Positions 43,867-52,333 of a stretch of DNA of 64,000 nt are shown here, piece after piece. Made by a program: the position numbers and the translations under genes. Origin of the DNA: Terriglobia bacterium (GTDB lineage Bacteria; Acidobacteriota; Terriglobia; Terriglobales; Acidobacteriaceae); assembly GCA_020073385.1 (NCBI GenBank), contig JAIQFH010000040.1, forward strand, positions 1 through 64,000, read 5' to 3'. The number at the start of each line of letters is the position of its first letter. Position 1 is the stretch's first letter. A model generated the notes under the pieces. That model was not told where the DNA came from. It saw only the letters and a list, made by a program, of their open reading frames with translations, and did no database searches.

Positions 43867-44328
43867 TCAATTGCAGACGATTTGTCCTTGCGTTAAGCTC
43901 GTGATTATCTTTTCGGAAAGGCCTGGTTCGTAGCGTTCGTAGGCCGCGGAATATGCGTCCGTGTTCTCGCCTTTGGCTCCCTGGCTCCCTGTCAGAAAAA
44001 TCACATTTGTTCCATCGGAGTTGTAGAAAGCAACCTGGGTGCGGCCGGATTCGTAGCCTTGCGCCTTCTTGAAGCCGGGAAGGTGCGACGCATACCAGGT
44101 GGTTACAGCGTCCATTGTGATGTTAGAGAGCATGTAGAAATCGCCTCTCATCTTGCTCTTGCAGACTTGGCCATCCGGCATTTTGTCGGGTTCGTTGCCA
44201 AAGCTCCCATAAGTTGCGGGACTCACCGGAAGGCCAGTCAGAGGATCGTGGTTGAGGTTCTTCGCCTGACTGGCGGCGCTTCCCAAAGTGACTGCGAATA
44301 TCGCAACACATAAGCAAATGGCTTTCAT
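43867..44328 (-). CDS. Small secreted protein of the 'WY' paralogue family, member 1
   Basis: 153 residues; signal peptide (CLCVAIFAVTLGSAASQAK), ribosome site GGAGG at the right distance. The core D-A-V-T-T-W-Y-A-S-H-L-P-G-F, followed by strands QVAFYNSDGTNVIFLTGSQG, recurs in the proteins at 44.4 and 50.0 kb. One Cys pair may bridge the N-terminal segment and the C-terminus. No named family recognised. Confidence 0.65.
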   Translation of the reverse strand: MKAICLCVAIFAVTLGSAASQAKNLNHDPLTGLPVSPATYGSFGNEPDKMPDGQVCKSKMRGDFYMLSNITMDAVTTWYASHLPGFKKAQGYESGRTQVAFYNSDGTNVIFLTGSQGAKGENTDAYSAAYERYEPGLSEKIITSLTQGQIVCN

Positions 44329-44392
44329 CGAAATTCCTCCATTCTCAAATCGTTAGGCCCTAAACGAATTCGGTGGTAATTGCTTTCAGCGC

Positions 44393-44839
44393 TTATTTGC
44401 AACTGGGATTAGAAGGGGAGAACGCATCTTCCTGGTGTGTAGTGAGGTTCGACGAGAGCTTCATGTAAGCCACGGCGAAGACTCCCTTGCCATCAGGTGT
44501 GCCGGTGATGCCAATACCCTTGGACCCGTCAGGGCTGTAAAAGAGTTCCTGCGCGCGGTTGTCCCACACTTTGTGAACATAGTGAAAGTTCTTCAATTGC
44601 TGCTTATACCAGCCTACGTACTCGTCAAGGCTTGCATTTGACGGACTGTCATAGAGGTTCATTTTCGCGGCTTTACCGCAGACCGGAGAATCTAACTCCT
44701 GCGGAAAACTTAGGCCCTGGTGAAGTGGCAGCCCTGTCAATTTCTCGGTGGATTGTGCCGCAAAGGTAATTGCCGATCCCATGATCGTCACGCCCAGCAA
44801 CACCGCTGATTTCAAGTTTCCGGTGACTCTGAAACGCAT
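44393..44839 (-). CDS. Small secreted protein of the 'WY' paralogue family, member 2
   Basis: 148 residues with a signal peptide (AVLLGVTIMGSAITFAAQ) and AAGGAGA before the start. The core LDEYVGWYKQQLKNFHYVHK and then QELFYSPDGSKGIGITGTPD match member 1 in order and spacing. Both start the mature part with a LTGLP-type motif (KLTGLPLHQG versus PLTGLPVSPA). The motif family appears to have expanded in this cluster. Function unknown. Confidence 0.65.
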   Translation of the reverse strand: MRFRVTGNLKSAVLLGVTIMGSAITFAAQSTEKLTGLPLHQGLSFPQELDSPVCGKAAKMNLYDSPSNASLDEYVGWYKQQLKNFHYVHKVWDNRAQELFYSPDGSKGIGITGTPDGKGVFAVAYMKLSSNLTTHQEDAFSPSNPSCK

Positions 44840-44905
44840 AGTTAAATCTCCTTTTCCAAGATGCGAATTTGTTATGTCGTTTATCTGGATTGTCTCGACT
44901 CTCGG

Positions 44906-46603
44906 TCAGTCGAGAGTCAACTCCACCCGGCGGTTTCGCGCGCGACCTTCTAGCGTGTCATTTGTATCGATGGGATCTGAATCTCCATCTCCTCCAGTTG
45001 AAAGGCGGTTGGGGTCCTCGTGATAGCGCTCGACAAGAGCTTTCTTTACTGCCGCGGAGCGCCGTTGCGAAAGATCCAGGTTGTATTTATGTCCGCCGAT
45101 GTTGTCGGTGTGGCCGGTGATGGTTAATTTCCAATCTGGGCGATTGGACATGGCCTGAGCGATTTCTTTGAGGACCGGTTCCGACACCGGCCGAATTACG
45201 TCACTGTTGAAATCAAAATTGATTCCCCACGTAATTGCTTTCCGAGTTTTCGCGAGTTGCTGCTCGATGGTTGGCTTGTCGCCGGGATAGGTGACGCGAA
45301 CCAATTGCACCTTGAAGGAATCATCCTGGTGCATGTCTCTTCCCATCATCCATGACAGCATGACCGGCGTATTGGGATCATCCAGGATGTACGCTTCAAC
45401 GGGTTGATCGCGCGGGCCGAAGCGTCCTGCGGATTCGATGACTTTCATACTGGCGCGAACGTGAATCGCAGATACGGTGACGCGCTCGTCGTTGACGATC
45501 AACGGAAAAGGAACGTCGTCCGGCTCAACGCGTGCAAAGGCTCCTTTCCACGCCAACAGCTCCCATTCAGTAAGCGCATCCATGTAGTCGTAATAGGCGA
45601 AAACGAACGTAGTGGAGCCCGAGGATTTCAACTCATTGAACTTGGCGGCGGGTACGAGAAGGCGGGCCACTCCTGGATATAGTCCGGGGGTAAGCGGGTT
45701 CTTGAGCGAGTTGAATTTCCATCCGGTGGAATAGGCCTCGCCCTCGTCGATGTCCTTGGCGCATACCGTGTTGATGAAGTCCGCGTGTGACTTGGCGGCC
45801 ATGTCCAGACCCGCTGCCACGATGCCGTTGTACCGAAAGAGCAGCGATGCGGGAGACGCCGATTCAATGATGCTGTCGCTCTCAGCGTCCGCGAGGGGTA
45901 GAGACCATGCATTCGTCAGGATGGTCCCAGGCTTAAACTGAATCCTCCCGGTTGCCAGTTTGTCCGGATCAATTTGAGCGCTAGTAGGGCACGGCAAGGG
46001 GTTGGCGAGAGTGGCCCAGGGCATGTTGCGAATAAGATCCGGCGGCATATCGGGATTCTTGGCTCCAAGATCTTCAAAGATGCTCTTGGCCATGTTGCCC
46101 ATTGGAGTCGTGCTGCCGCCGTCGGATCCCTGCAATTTGCCGAGCACCGTCGCGAGCGGATTGTCGGCGTCGCCGCCAGATGAGCGATCATCCCTATTCC
46201 CGGGATCGGATCTATTCCTGCTGCCTGAGTCCGCTTCTCCCGTGGCTTTGTGCGCACCCGGCTTGCTTTCGAGTTTGTCCAGGGCTGCGGTGGCTTTCTG
46301 CTTCACTCGATACCCGGCATACACCACTCCCGCGACAACCACGACTGCGCCCACGAGAAAAACCACGAGCACGGCAATAAGGATCTTTTTGCCTGAATTC
46401 TTAGCAGGAGGCGGCGCCTGCGCTTTCAGCGTCGCGAGCTTCCGCAAAACGGCCTCACTGCTTTCCTGCGCAGCGGTGCTGGCACTAGACGCTTCCGTGG
46501 GCTGTTGAGCCAGGGCAGTTGCTTCACTAACCGGAGCGCCACAGCCGGCGCAGAAACTCTGCCCTTCGTGAATCTGTGTTCCGCAATCTCCGCAGTAGCT
46601 CAT
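44906..46603 (-). CDS. Zinc-ribbon membrane protein with OmpA-like C-terminus
   Basis: 565 residues. Two CxxC pairs at the start form a zinc ribbon (YCGDCGTQIHEGQSFCAGCG). A low-complexity linker leads to one TM helix (ILIAVLVVFLVGAVVVVAGV) and a large exported part, ending in an OmpA/MotB domain (LTITGHTDNIGGHKYNLDLS, QRRSAAVKKALVERY, EGRARNRRVEL). The zinc ribbon would be cytoplasmic and the OmpA domain would bind peptidoglycan. Three other genes nearby also begin with zinc ribbons. Role in envelope organisation is inferred. Confidence 0.82.
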   Translation of the reverse strand: MSYCGDCGTQIHEGQSFCAGCGAPVSEATALAQQPTEASSASTAAQESSEAVLRKLATLKAQAPPPAKNSGKKILIAVLVVFLVGAVVVVAGVVYAGYRVKQKATAALDKLESKPGAHKATGEADSGSRNRSDPGNRDDRSSGGDADNPLATVLGKLQGSDGGSTTPMGNMAKSIFEDLGAKNPDMPPDLIRNMPWATLANPLPCPTSAQIDPDKLATGRIQFKPGTILTNAWSLPLADAESDSIIESASPASLLFRYNGIVAAGLDMAAKSHADFINTVCAKDIDEGEAYSTGWKFNSLKNPLTPGLYPGVARLLVPAAKFNELKSSGSTTFVFAYYDYMDALTEWELLAWKGAFARVEPDDVPFPLIVNDERVTVSAIHVRASMKVIESAGRFGPRDQPVEAYILDDPNTPVMLSWMMGRDMHQDDSFKVQLVRVTYPGDKPTIEQQLAKTRKAITWGINFDFNSDVIRPVSEPVLKEIAQAMSNRPDWKLTITGHTDNIGGHKYNLDLSQRRSAAVKKALVERYHEDPNRLSTGGDGDSDPIDTNDTLEGRARNRRVELTLD

Positions 46604-46641
46604 GAATGTCCGTCTTTATCCTTTGCGTCGCACAGACTTCA

Positions 46642-48387
46642 CTACTGACCTGCACAATTCGCGGGTAGCATGTCTCTCCTGCTAACCAAAGTCACCCGCT
46701 TTGGAAGAGCGACAATGCTGCCCCACGGGGGAATGGGTTTGGCGCCGAAAAGGCCGAGGATGGCATTGATCACAGTGGCCACCACTTTCGGCATGCTGTA
46801 TCCGATCCCGGCACCGAGAGACATTTCAAAAGTGGCCTGCCTGCAATCGGCCCAGGTCGCAGAGGACTGCTTGAGCGTCGTAAGTGTAGTGAGCATGTCC
46901 ACGTAAGGTCCGGCTGCGAACCCAAACGTGCCGACGCCGACCACGAGGCGTTGATTGAATGCGAAGACAAACGAGTTGATGCCCATGGAAACGCCGCTGA
47001 TCAATCCCGCGAGGTTGTTCTTCACGGTTGCCGTGGGCTTGGGAATGTCCCAGCCCCTGCCGGTCGAATAGGAGGCCGAGATCTCTCCATCCAGATCAAG
47101 GGCTCCCTCACCGTGAAGAACCGATGTCCTCGCGCTGAATCCGCTGGTAATATCGAGCGCCTGGCTAAGCTTGGCAGTAAGTGGAATGGATAAACCGCCA
47201 ATCGGGACATTGATTTCGGCAGGAATTATCCCGAGCTCTTTGATATTGGCCTGAATATTTGCGAAGTCACTGCCCGTAGCTGCGTCGACGGTGACGGTTA
47301 CGCCGGCCCCGCCGAACAACTGCACATTCGCGTTCACGCTGCCGCCGCCGACCGACGCACCGAAAACCAGATGCGGCTTGTTCAAGTGGAAAATGATGGA
47401 GATCGAAACTTTCACTCCATCTTTTTCCTGGTAGACCTTTGCTCCAATGCCTCCGCAATCCAGGGCGCATGGAGTGGCCTGCAGGTTGTTGAATTCGAGC
47501 TGCTTGAGTTGCGGTACGGGAACGGGAACAGGTGCGCCGCTACCGCCCAGTCCGGGAACAGGACTTTGTCCCTGGAAAGCGGTCGGCAACACCGAAGGAT
47601 CGCCTGGATGGTATGCCGCGTCTATCAGACGTGGACCACCAGCGACGACCGTACGCATGGGCGTCCACTTGCCGTCGTTCGACACGACGTAGTAGCTGAC
47701 CGAGCGGTGGAAACTGTGTGGCCTAACATTACGTGATGATTGGCTCGGCTTTTTGATTTCGTCCTGCAGTGCTCTCGAGCCCACCGCGGCTGGGTAATCC
47801 GGGGCAACCACTACAATCGCATTGCTGAGGTCCAGTGGCTGGTCGTACTTGAAGTTGCCTTCTTTGACGAGTTCGTTCAGCTGCACCGGGCCGAGTACGA
47901 CCGAGACGCTGCCGCCATTGTGCTGGACAGCGAGGACTTTGCCGGCGCAACGATCGGTGGCAAAAAGAATCTTGCCTTCCCGAATTTCACTGACCTGCGG
48001 AGCAGTTGCATCGAAAGTCCACGACAGGCCGTCCGAAGCAAACGACTGAATCGCTTTGTCGCCATGCTCCATGAGGATGATGCCGTCCTGATAGGTCACT
48101 CCCGGTCCGCGCTTCGGGGCAATACCGAAACGTATCTCGCTCTCCGATAGATCACTCAGTTTGACCGCATGCCCCTCAATCACCCGCGCTTTGCTGAGCC
48201 AGAAGTCTGTTCCGGGAGAACTGCTCGAAAGCGAAAGAGAGCCACTTGCAGATGGACTGGATTTTTGGCATGCACCGTCAAAAACCACCAGCAGCACGAT
48301 CAAGACCAAGCATCTTTTGGGATACGCGCGCCGAAGACCTGGCATTCTGCTTCCGAATTGTTGCAATGAACGAATGATTTCGCGCAT
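46642..48387 (-). CDS. Large putative lipoprotein, uncharacterised
   Basis: 581 residues from MREIIRSLQQFGSRMPGLRR with GAGGAAG upstream. The hydrophobic segment CLVLIVLLVVFDGAC looks like a signal with a possible lipobox Cys. The first half has WD- or propeller-like strands (RCAGKVLAVQHNGGSVSVVL), a proline-rich centre (GAPVPVPVPQL) and the second half long glycine-rich beta segments (VFGASVGGGSVNANVQLFGG). No known family. Lies between two zinc-ribbon genes on the same strand. Confidence 0.6.
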   Translation of the reverse strand: MREIIRSLQQFGSRMPGLRRAYPKRCLVLIVLLVVFDGACQKSSPSASGSLSLSSSSPGTDFWLSKARVIEGHAVKLSDLSESEIRFGIAPKRGPGVTYQDGIILMEHGDKAIQSFASDGLSWTFDATAPQVSEIREGKILFATDRCAGKVLAVQHNGGSVSVVLGPVQLNELVKEGNFKYDQPLDLSNAIVVVAPDYPAAVGSRALQDEIKKPSQSSRNVRPHSFHRSVSYYVVSNDGKWTPMRTVVAGGPRLIDAAYHPGDPSVLPTAFQGQSPVPGLGGSGAPVPVPVPQLKQLEFNNLQATPCALDCGGIGAKVYQEKDGVKVSISIIFHLNKPHLVFGASVGGGSVNANVQLFGGAGVTVTVDAATGSDFANIQANIKELGIIPAEINVPIGGLSIPLTAKLSQALDITSGFSARTSVLHGEGALDLDGEISASYSTGRGWDIPKPTATVKNNLAGLISGVSMGINSFVFAFNQRLVVGVGTFGFAAGPYVDMLTTLTTLKQSSATWADCRQATFEMSLGAGIGYSMPKVVATVINAILGLFGAKPIPPWGSIVALPKRVTLVSRRDMLPANCAGQ

Positions 48388-48427
48388 TTGCTTCCTCTTT
48401 GACCCGTCTTCTTGTCGCGCTCGATGT

Positions 48428-49363
48428 CTACAGGCGGTCCGCCAACATCTTCGCCAGTGGCTTGATTTCATCAGTGTTGCAGGGACACGTCGTGTACATA
48501 ATGCGAATCAGCTTGTCGCCTTTGCGGACCATGATCATGGCGTTCCCCATGTCGAATGCCTGATCGCCGATTCCAGGAAGGCCTTGCGGACCCGGACCCA
48601 AGTTGCCGAACGTTTTGGCACTCAGGCGCATTTGCACTTCGGCGGACTGATTGTCGATGCTGAACACGAATACCGGCACCTCACCGTTTTGGTCCGCGTG
48701 CTCGTTTGGATGTTGCTCCTGAAGCGAATTAAAGAGAGTTCCGGCGAAGGTCTGGACCATCTTCTGCGTCTGAGCGTCGGCACCTTTGTCCTTCGCCATT
48801 GCGGTTATGTGTTTCGCCGTCATGTCGGCCTGGGTGCCTTTGGCGATGTACGAGCAGCCGCTGTCCTTGCTTTGCGTACGAATGATTTCCACGCCGATCG
48901 CTTTGCTGACATCCTCTTTGCTTAGAAAACGACAGACGTCGCCGAGCGAGTTGTCACTGGAAGCCCTCGAGTCCGAAGACGAAGCGTTGTCTGCACTGCT
49001 TGAGTCCGAGTTGGATCCGAGAATTCCATCCGATACCTGGTGGACTTTCTGGCTGACGCGATGTGCAACGTAGTAAAGGCCCACGGCTGCTGCCGCGCCG
49101 CCTACGAAAATAATCACGACCGCAGCGATTACGAACTTGGCGACAGAACTCATACCGGCTTTGGCGGATGCCGGCTGCGTAGTTGCTGGCGCCGGGTTAA
49201 CTGGTTGCGGGCCTGTCTGCGCCGGCGAAACGGCTGGCGCGGGCTGTGCTGGAGTGGAGTAAGGTTGCGCCGGAACTGCTTGCAATGGGCTGCGCGTTCC
49301 GCATTTTGTGCAGAATGGTCCGCTCGTAAGAGGCGAGCCGCACTTCACGCAAAAGTTAGCCAT
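48428..49363 (-). CDS. Zinc-ribbon membrane protein with exported domain
   Basis: 311 residues: zinc ribbon (FCVKCGSPLTSGPFCTKCGT), a Pro/Ala-rich linker to about 68, TM helix (VAKFVIAAVVIIFVGGAAAA), a Ser/Asp-rich spacer, then a folded domain with several Cys (DVCRFLSKEDVSKAIGVEII, GCSYIAKGT, YTTCPCN). That domain resembles DUF3558-like or similar small lipoprotein domains in outline only. Good GGGAGAG ribosome site. Shares architecture, not sequence, with the 44.9-kb protein. Confidence 0.65.
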   Translation of the reverse strand: MANFCVKCGSPLTSGPFCTKCGTRSPLQAVPAQPYSTPAQPAPAVSPAQTGPQPVNPAPATTQPASAKAGMSSVAKFVIAAVVIIFVGGAAAAVGLYYVAHRVSQKVHQVSDGILGSNSDSSSADNASSSDSRASSDNSLGDVCRFLSKEDVSKAIGVEIIRTQSKDSGCSYIAKGTQADMTAKHITAMAKDKGADAQTQKMVQTFAGTLFNSLQEQHPNEHADQNGEVPVFVFSIDNQSAEVQMRLSAKTFGNLGPGPQGLPGIGDQAFDMGNAMIMVRKGDKLIRIMYTTCPCNTDEIKPLAKMLADRL

Positions 49364-49418
49364 ACTAAACTCTCCCTTGTTGCCTCTTCTTAACTTTTGT
49401 CAGCAACGGCCTGGTCGT

Positions 49419-49943
49419 TTACATCGGCGGGTGGATATTCGTGTATTCGAAGTGAGCCGAGTTGTGCCGCTTGCCGATCGATGCTCCCATCTCTATGTCC
49501 TGCTCCTCTCGTAAGGGCACGCCTCGGGCCGTAGATATCCAGATCTGCGAATCTTCCTTGAAATCTTCGGTCTCTCTTTGCAGGTGATAAAGTGAGGCAC
49601 TCTCGCCCTTGACAGACTCGCTACGCACCAGTTGGCAACTGGACTTTCCGCTCTTTTCCTTTTCTTTTTCTTGCTCCATGACTTCCTGGGTGGTGACACG
49701 GGCATCCATCCACTTTCCATTTACGCGGATATATTTCTGGCCCCGAACCATGATTGTCTCGGCCGTTCGGGGTGAGCCGCCCTTTGCCGCGGTGCTGGTG
49801 GTGTAGCTATGGCTGGGAGTCGTGACCAGTTTCTGGAGCGCGTCAAAGACCGGCTGGCACGAATCTGCCGCGCGCGCTGGCGCTGCCTGTCCCATCACGA
49901 GCAATGAAAGAACAGAAACCGTGAAGACGTAATTGCCAAACAT
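49419..49943 (-). CDS. Small secreted protein, uncharacterised
   Basis: 174 residues with a signal peptide SLLVMGQAAPARAAD almost identical to that of the next protein (SLLVMGHVGTARAAD). The mature part has a conserved strand set (IMVRGQKYIRVNGKWMDARV) and a charged helix; two Cys may pair. The pattern is that of small lipoprotein-like proteins that bind hydrophobic ligands, but no family is clear. The shared signal peptide suggests partial duplication of the gene start. Confidence 0.6.
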   Translation of the reverse strand: MFGNYVFTVSVLSLLVMGQAAPARAADSCQPVFDALQKLVTTPSHSYTTSTAAKGGSPRTAETIMVRGQKYIRVNGKWMDARVTTQEVMEQEKEKEKSGKSSCQLVRSESVKGESASLYHLQRETEDFKEDSQIWISTARGVPLREEQDIEMGASIGKRHNSAHFEYTNIHPPM

Positions 49944-49993
49944 GAGGTTCTCCTTAATCGAAAATGACTCTGTCTCTCGCGTGCCGCTTTCCG

Positions 49994-50383
49994 TCAGTGA
50001 TATCTCGTGAGAGCGACTCGTGTTCCCGGTTTCTCATTGCCCGAATCATCGTAGAAATTTCTCGAAATCTGGATTCGCACACCGCCGCTCTTTACAGACC
50101 AGGTATTTCCTCCTTCGCTTTCCGACCATGCGCCGTGGACGCGCGCTTTGTACCACGCCACCACCGTCGGCATGAGGTCGGTCGTTGCGAGTCCATACAT
50201 TTTCGATTGCACGCGCGCGGCGATGGGGCTGCTCCAGGGGCGGGCATGAGGGTAGGCAGGGACAACGGCTGCGGCCCAGTCGGGATACGAGGGCGTGGCA
50301 TTATCCGCCGCGCGTGCTGTCCCGACATGCCCCATCACGAGTAGTGAAAGGACAAAAAGCGTGAGAGCGTAATTGCGTAACAT
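49994..50383 (-). CDS. Small secreted protein of the 'WY' paralogue family, member 3
   Basis: 129 residues from MLRNYALTLFVLSLLVMGHV (signal peptide). The core ATTDLMPTVVAWYKARVHGA and the following strand pair match the D-x-V-x-x-WY-x-x-x-L pattern of the proteins at 43.9 and 44.4 kb. An upstream frame to 50443 overlaps the multicopper oxidase and was rejected. Lies 56 bases downstream of that oxidase gene. Confidence 0.6.
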   Translation of the reverse strand: MLRNYALTLFVLSLLVMGHVGTARAADNATPSYPDWAAAVVPAYPHARPWSSPIAARVQSKMYGLATTDLMPTVVAWYKARVHGAWSESEGGNTWSVKSGGVRIQISRNFYDDSGNEKPGTRVALTRYH

Positions 50384-50439
50384 GAAGTTCTCCTTATCAA
50401 AAATGATTCCACTATTTCTTCTTCGCGCTGCCAGTTCAT

Positions 50440-51579
50440 TCATGGCTCGACCTTGTACAACGTGACCATTCCGGCATCCATGTGATCGTCAATGTGGCAG
50501 TGGAACATCCAGATACCAGGGTTATCGGGGACCATGTCCACAGTTTCCATCTGCGCCTGCATGAGAGGAACGACGTCGGTGCGTTTACCGTCATGCAAGA
50601 CGACGTTGCCGTGCCAGTGTGGAGTGTGGACGCTGAACTGCTCCCCGAGTGCGACCAGATACCAGCGGACGCGTTCCCCTTTTTTCATGGTCATCAGGGG
50701 GCCGGTGCCGTAGATGTAGCCGTTGATCGCGAACTTGGCATTGGCCACGGTGAATCCCGATCCGACACCAGAGAAATTGCCTTCGTTATCGACGGGTGCG
50801 AATTCGAGTTTCTTCACACCCTTCGGATCGGTCGTAAACGTTTGAATGTTGTGGTCGAGATACCAACTCACGTTCTCGTCTAAGAGAAGGTACAAACACA
50901 CAAACTCCCGATCGACATCTTTCGGCATTCCATCTTCAGTGGCCATACCGCGACGGGTGATAATCATGGCCCCCACGAGCCCACTCTCTACATCTTTCAA
51001 CTCATTCGTGTGTGAGTGATAAAGCCATACGATCGAACTCGGATCGTTCGGCCCAGGCCCTGCCCGCTCGGGCACCTGCCAGGTGTAGACGTGCGTTTTT
51101 CCTGGCGGGACCGCGTCATCTTCCTTGTCTTTGCCCGACGTGCCGTCTTCGTAAGGGGCGCCCTCCGAATCTTTGTCGTAGAACACACCGTGAGGGTGCA
51201 TGCTATAGGGGCGGCTTGCGTTGTTCTTGAAAAGAATGCGAATGGTGTCGCCCCCTTCGGCGCGAAGTATTGGTCCAAGGATGCCGGCGTGCTCCCACTC
51301 AGGAGAGCGGGCTTTGAGATGAGCGAAGGTTTCATCCGTGTACTCGCGGTAAATAGCCTTGCGGTATACGGTTCCGATGCGGTGTGGCCCTCGTTCGGTA
51401 AAAACCTTCGAGTATCCGTCGAACTGCATTCCCATCATCTTGTTCACGCCGCCGGGAGCGTAGTCCCAATCCACCTCATCGGCTGCGATGTAGTAAGTGC
51501 GCGTCTTCGCAGGAGACTGTCCGAAGGCAATGGATGACAACAGGACGAACACTGCCGCCAGCTTGAAACACCGAGTCAT
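50440..51579 (-). CDS. Multicopper oxidase
   Basis: 379 residues from MTRCFKLAAVFVLLSSIAFG (signal peptide, ribosome site GAGGAG). All four copper-ligand groups are seen in order: SMHPHGVFY, WLYHSHTNE, HTPHWHG, and MFHCHIDDHMDAGM with the type 1 Cys, His and axial Met. It should oxidise phenols, metals (Cu(I), Fe(II), Mn(II)) or similar with O2. It is shorter than three-domain laccases and has a hephaestin-like flavour. It sits in the zinc-ribbon cluster, which suggests metal handling in the envelope. Confidence 0.92.
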   Translation of the reverse strand: MTRCFKLAAVFVLLSSIAFGQSPAKTRTYYIAADEVDWDYAPGGVNKMMGMQFDGYSKVFTERGPHRIGTVYRKAIYREYTDETFAHLKARSPEWEHAGILGPILRAEGGDTIRILFKNNASRPYSMHPHGVFYDKDSEGAPYEDGTSGKDKEDDAVPPGKTHVYTWQVPERAGPGPNDPSSIVWLYHSHTNELKDVESGLVGAMIITRRGMATEDGMPKDVDREFVCLYLLLDENVSWYLDHNIQTFTTDPKGVKKLEFAPVDNEGNFSGVGSGFTVANAKFAINGYIYGTGPLMTMKKGERVRWYLVALGEQFSVHTPHWHGNVVLHDGKRTDVVPLMQAQMETVDMVPDNPGIWMFHCHIDDHMDAGMVTLYKVEP

Positions 51580-51616
51580 TTTCTCTCCTCTTTGTCCCTG
51601 CGAAATGAACCGCAAG

Positions 51617-52138
51617 TCACAGTCTTACGCCCGCCTGCTCCGCGGCGAATTTACCCACGATCGGCAGCCTGAAAAGCTTTTGCTGGTACGCCTGGTACAT
51701 CAGGAAGAGCCAGATTCCAAAGCCAGCTAGGGTGAAAATCAACATCAATGGCAGAGCGATCAAGCCAAAAATCCCGGCGGTCAAAGGTGTAAGGACCGCC
51801 GAGAGAATCATCCAGACAATCCAAAACCCGATCCATGCGATATTGAAGAAGATGGACTGGAAGGCGTGAAAGCGAACGAAGGAGTTCGACTTATACGGGT
51901 CCAGCACAAGAAAAATGATTCCCGTGATGAAGCCGGCGAGGTAGGTGAGCGCTCCCACGAGATTCGTATCCATCGTTTTCGATCCCGCCTCCGCTGGGAG
52001 AGGTATAACCGCGACCTGAGCCGGACTCTCGATCGCAGTAACAGAGACATCTGATCTGAGTTCTGTCGGTGACCCACAGGACTGACAGAAGCGAGTCTCA
52101 GCGGCTAACGCGGTACCACAAGATTGGCAAGCGCTCAT
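51617..52138 (-). CDS. Zinc-ribbon DUF4870-like membrane protein
   Basis: 173 residues: zinc ribbon (CQSCGTALAAETRFCQSCGS), a linker, then a DUF4870/TM region with MDTNLVGALTYLAGFITGII and LDPYKSNSFVRFHAFQSIFF, typical of that family, and two or three further TM helices. Start chosen at ATG 52138 (GAGGGAGAG upstream). First gene of the minus-strand cluster and nearest to the divergent regulator. Confidence 0.82.
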   Translation of the reverse strand: MSACQSCGTALAAETRFCQSCGSPTELRSDVSVTAIESPAQVAVIPLPAEAGSKTMDTNLVGALTYLAGFITGIIFLVLDPYKSNSFVRFHAFQSIFFNIAWIGFWIVWMILSAVLTPLTAGIFGLIALPLMLIFTLAGFGIWLFLMYQAYQQKLFRLPIVGKFAAEQAGVRL

Positions 52139-52333
52139 CTCTCCCTCCTCAGGACTGAATTTGGTGCGCAACGAACGGAACTTTGCTTGCGACTGGCGGA
52201 ATTGGCAAACCAACTGAGAGCAAATTGTGCATTAACCGCTAATCCTTTCTCTTCTAACGATTTAGAGACTCTGATTAACTCGGTTTAGCCCCGTTTTCGT
52301 GCTAAACTCGACGCTCAAAACCTCACCTCGCGT
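52139..52333. promoter_or_regulatory. Divergent intergenic region before the TPR regulator
   Basis: 195 bases between the zinc-ribbon/DUF4870 gene and the regulator gene. This is where the regulator would be expected to bind to control both directions. No clear inverted repeat was found by eye. Confidence 0.35.
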
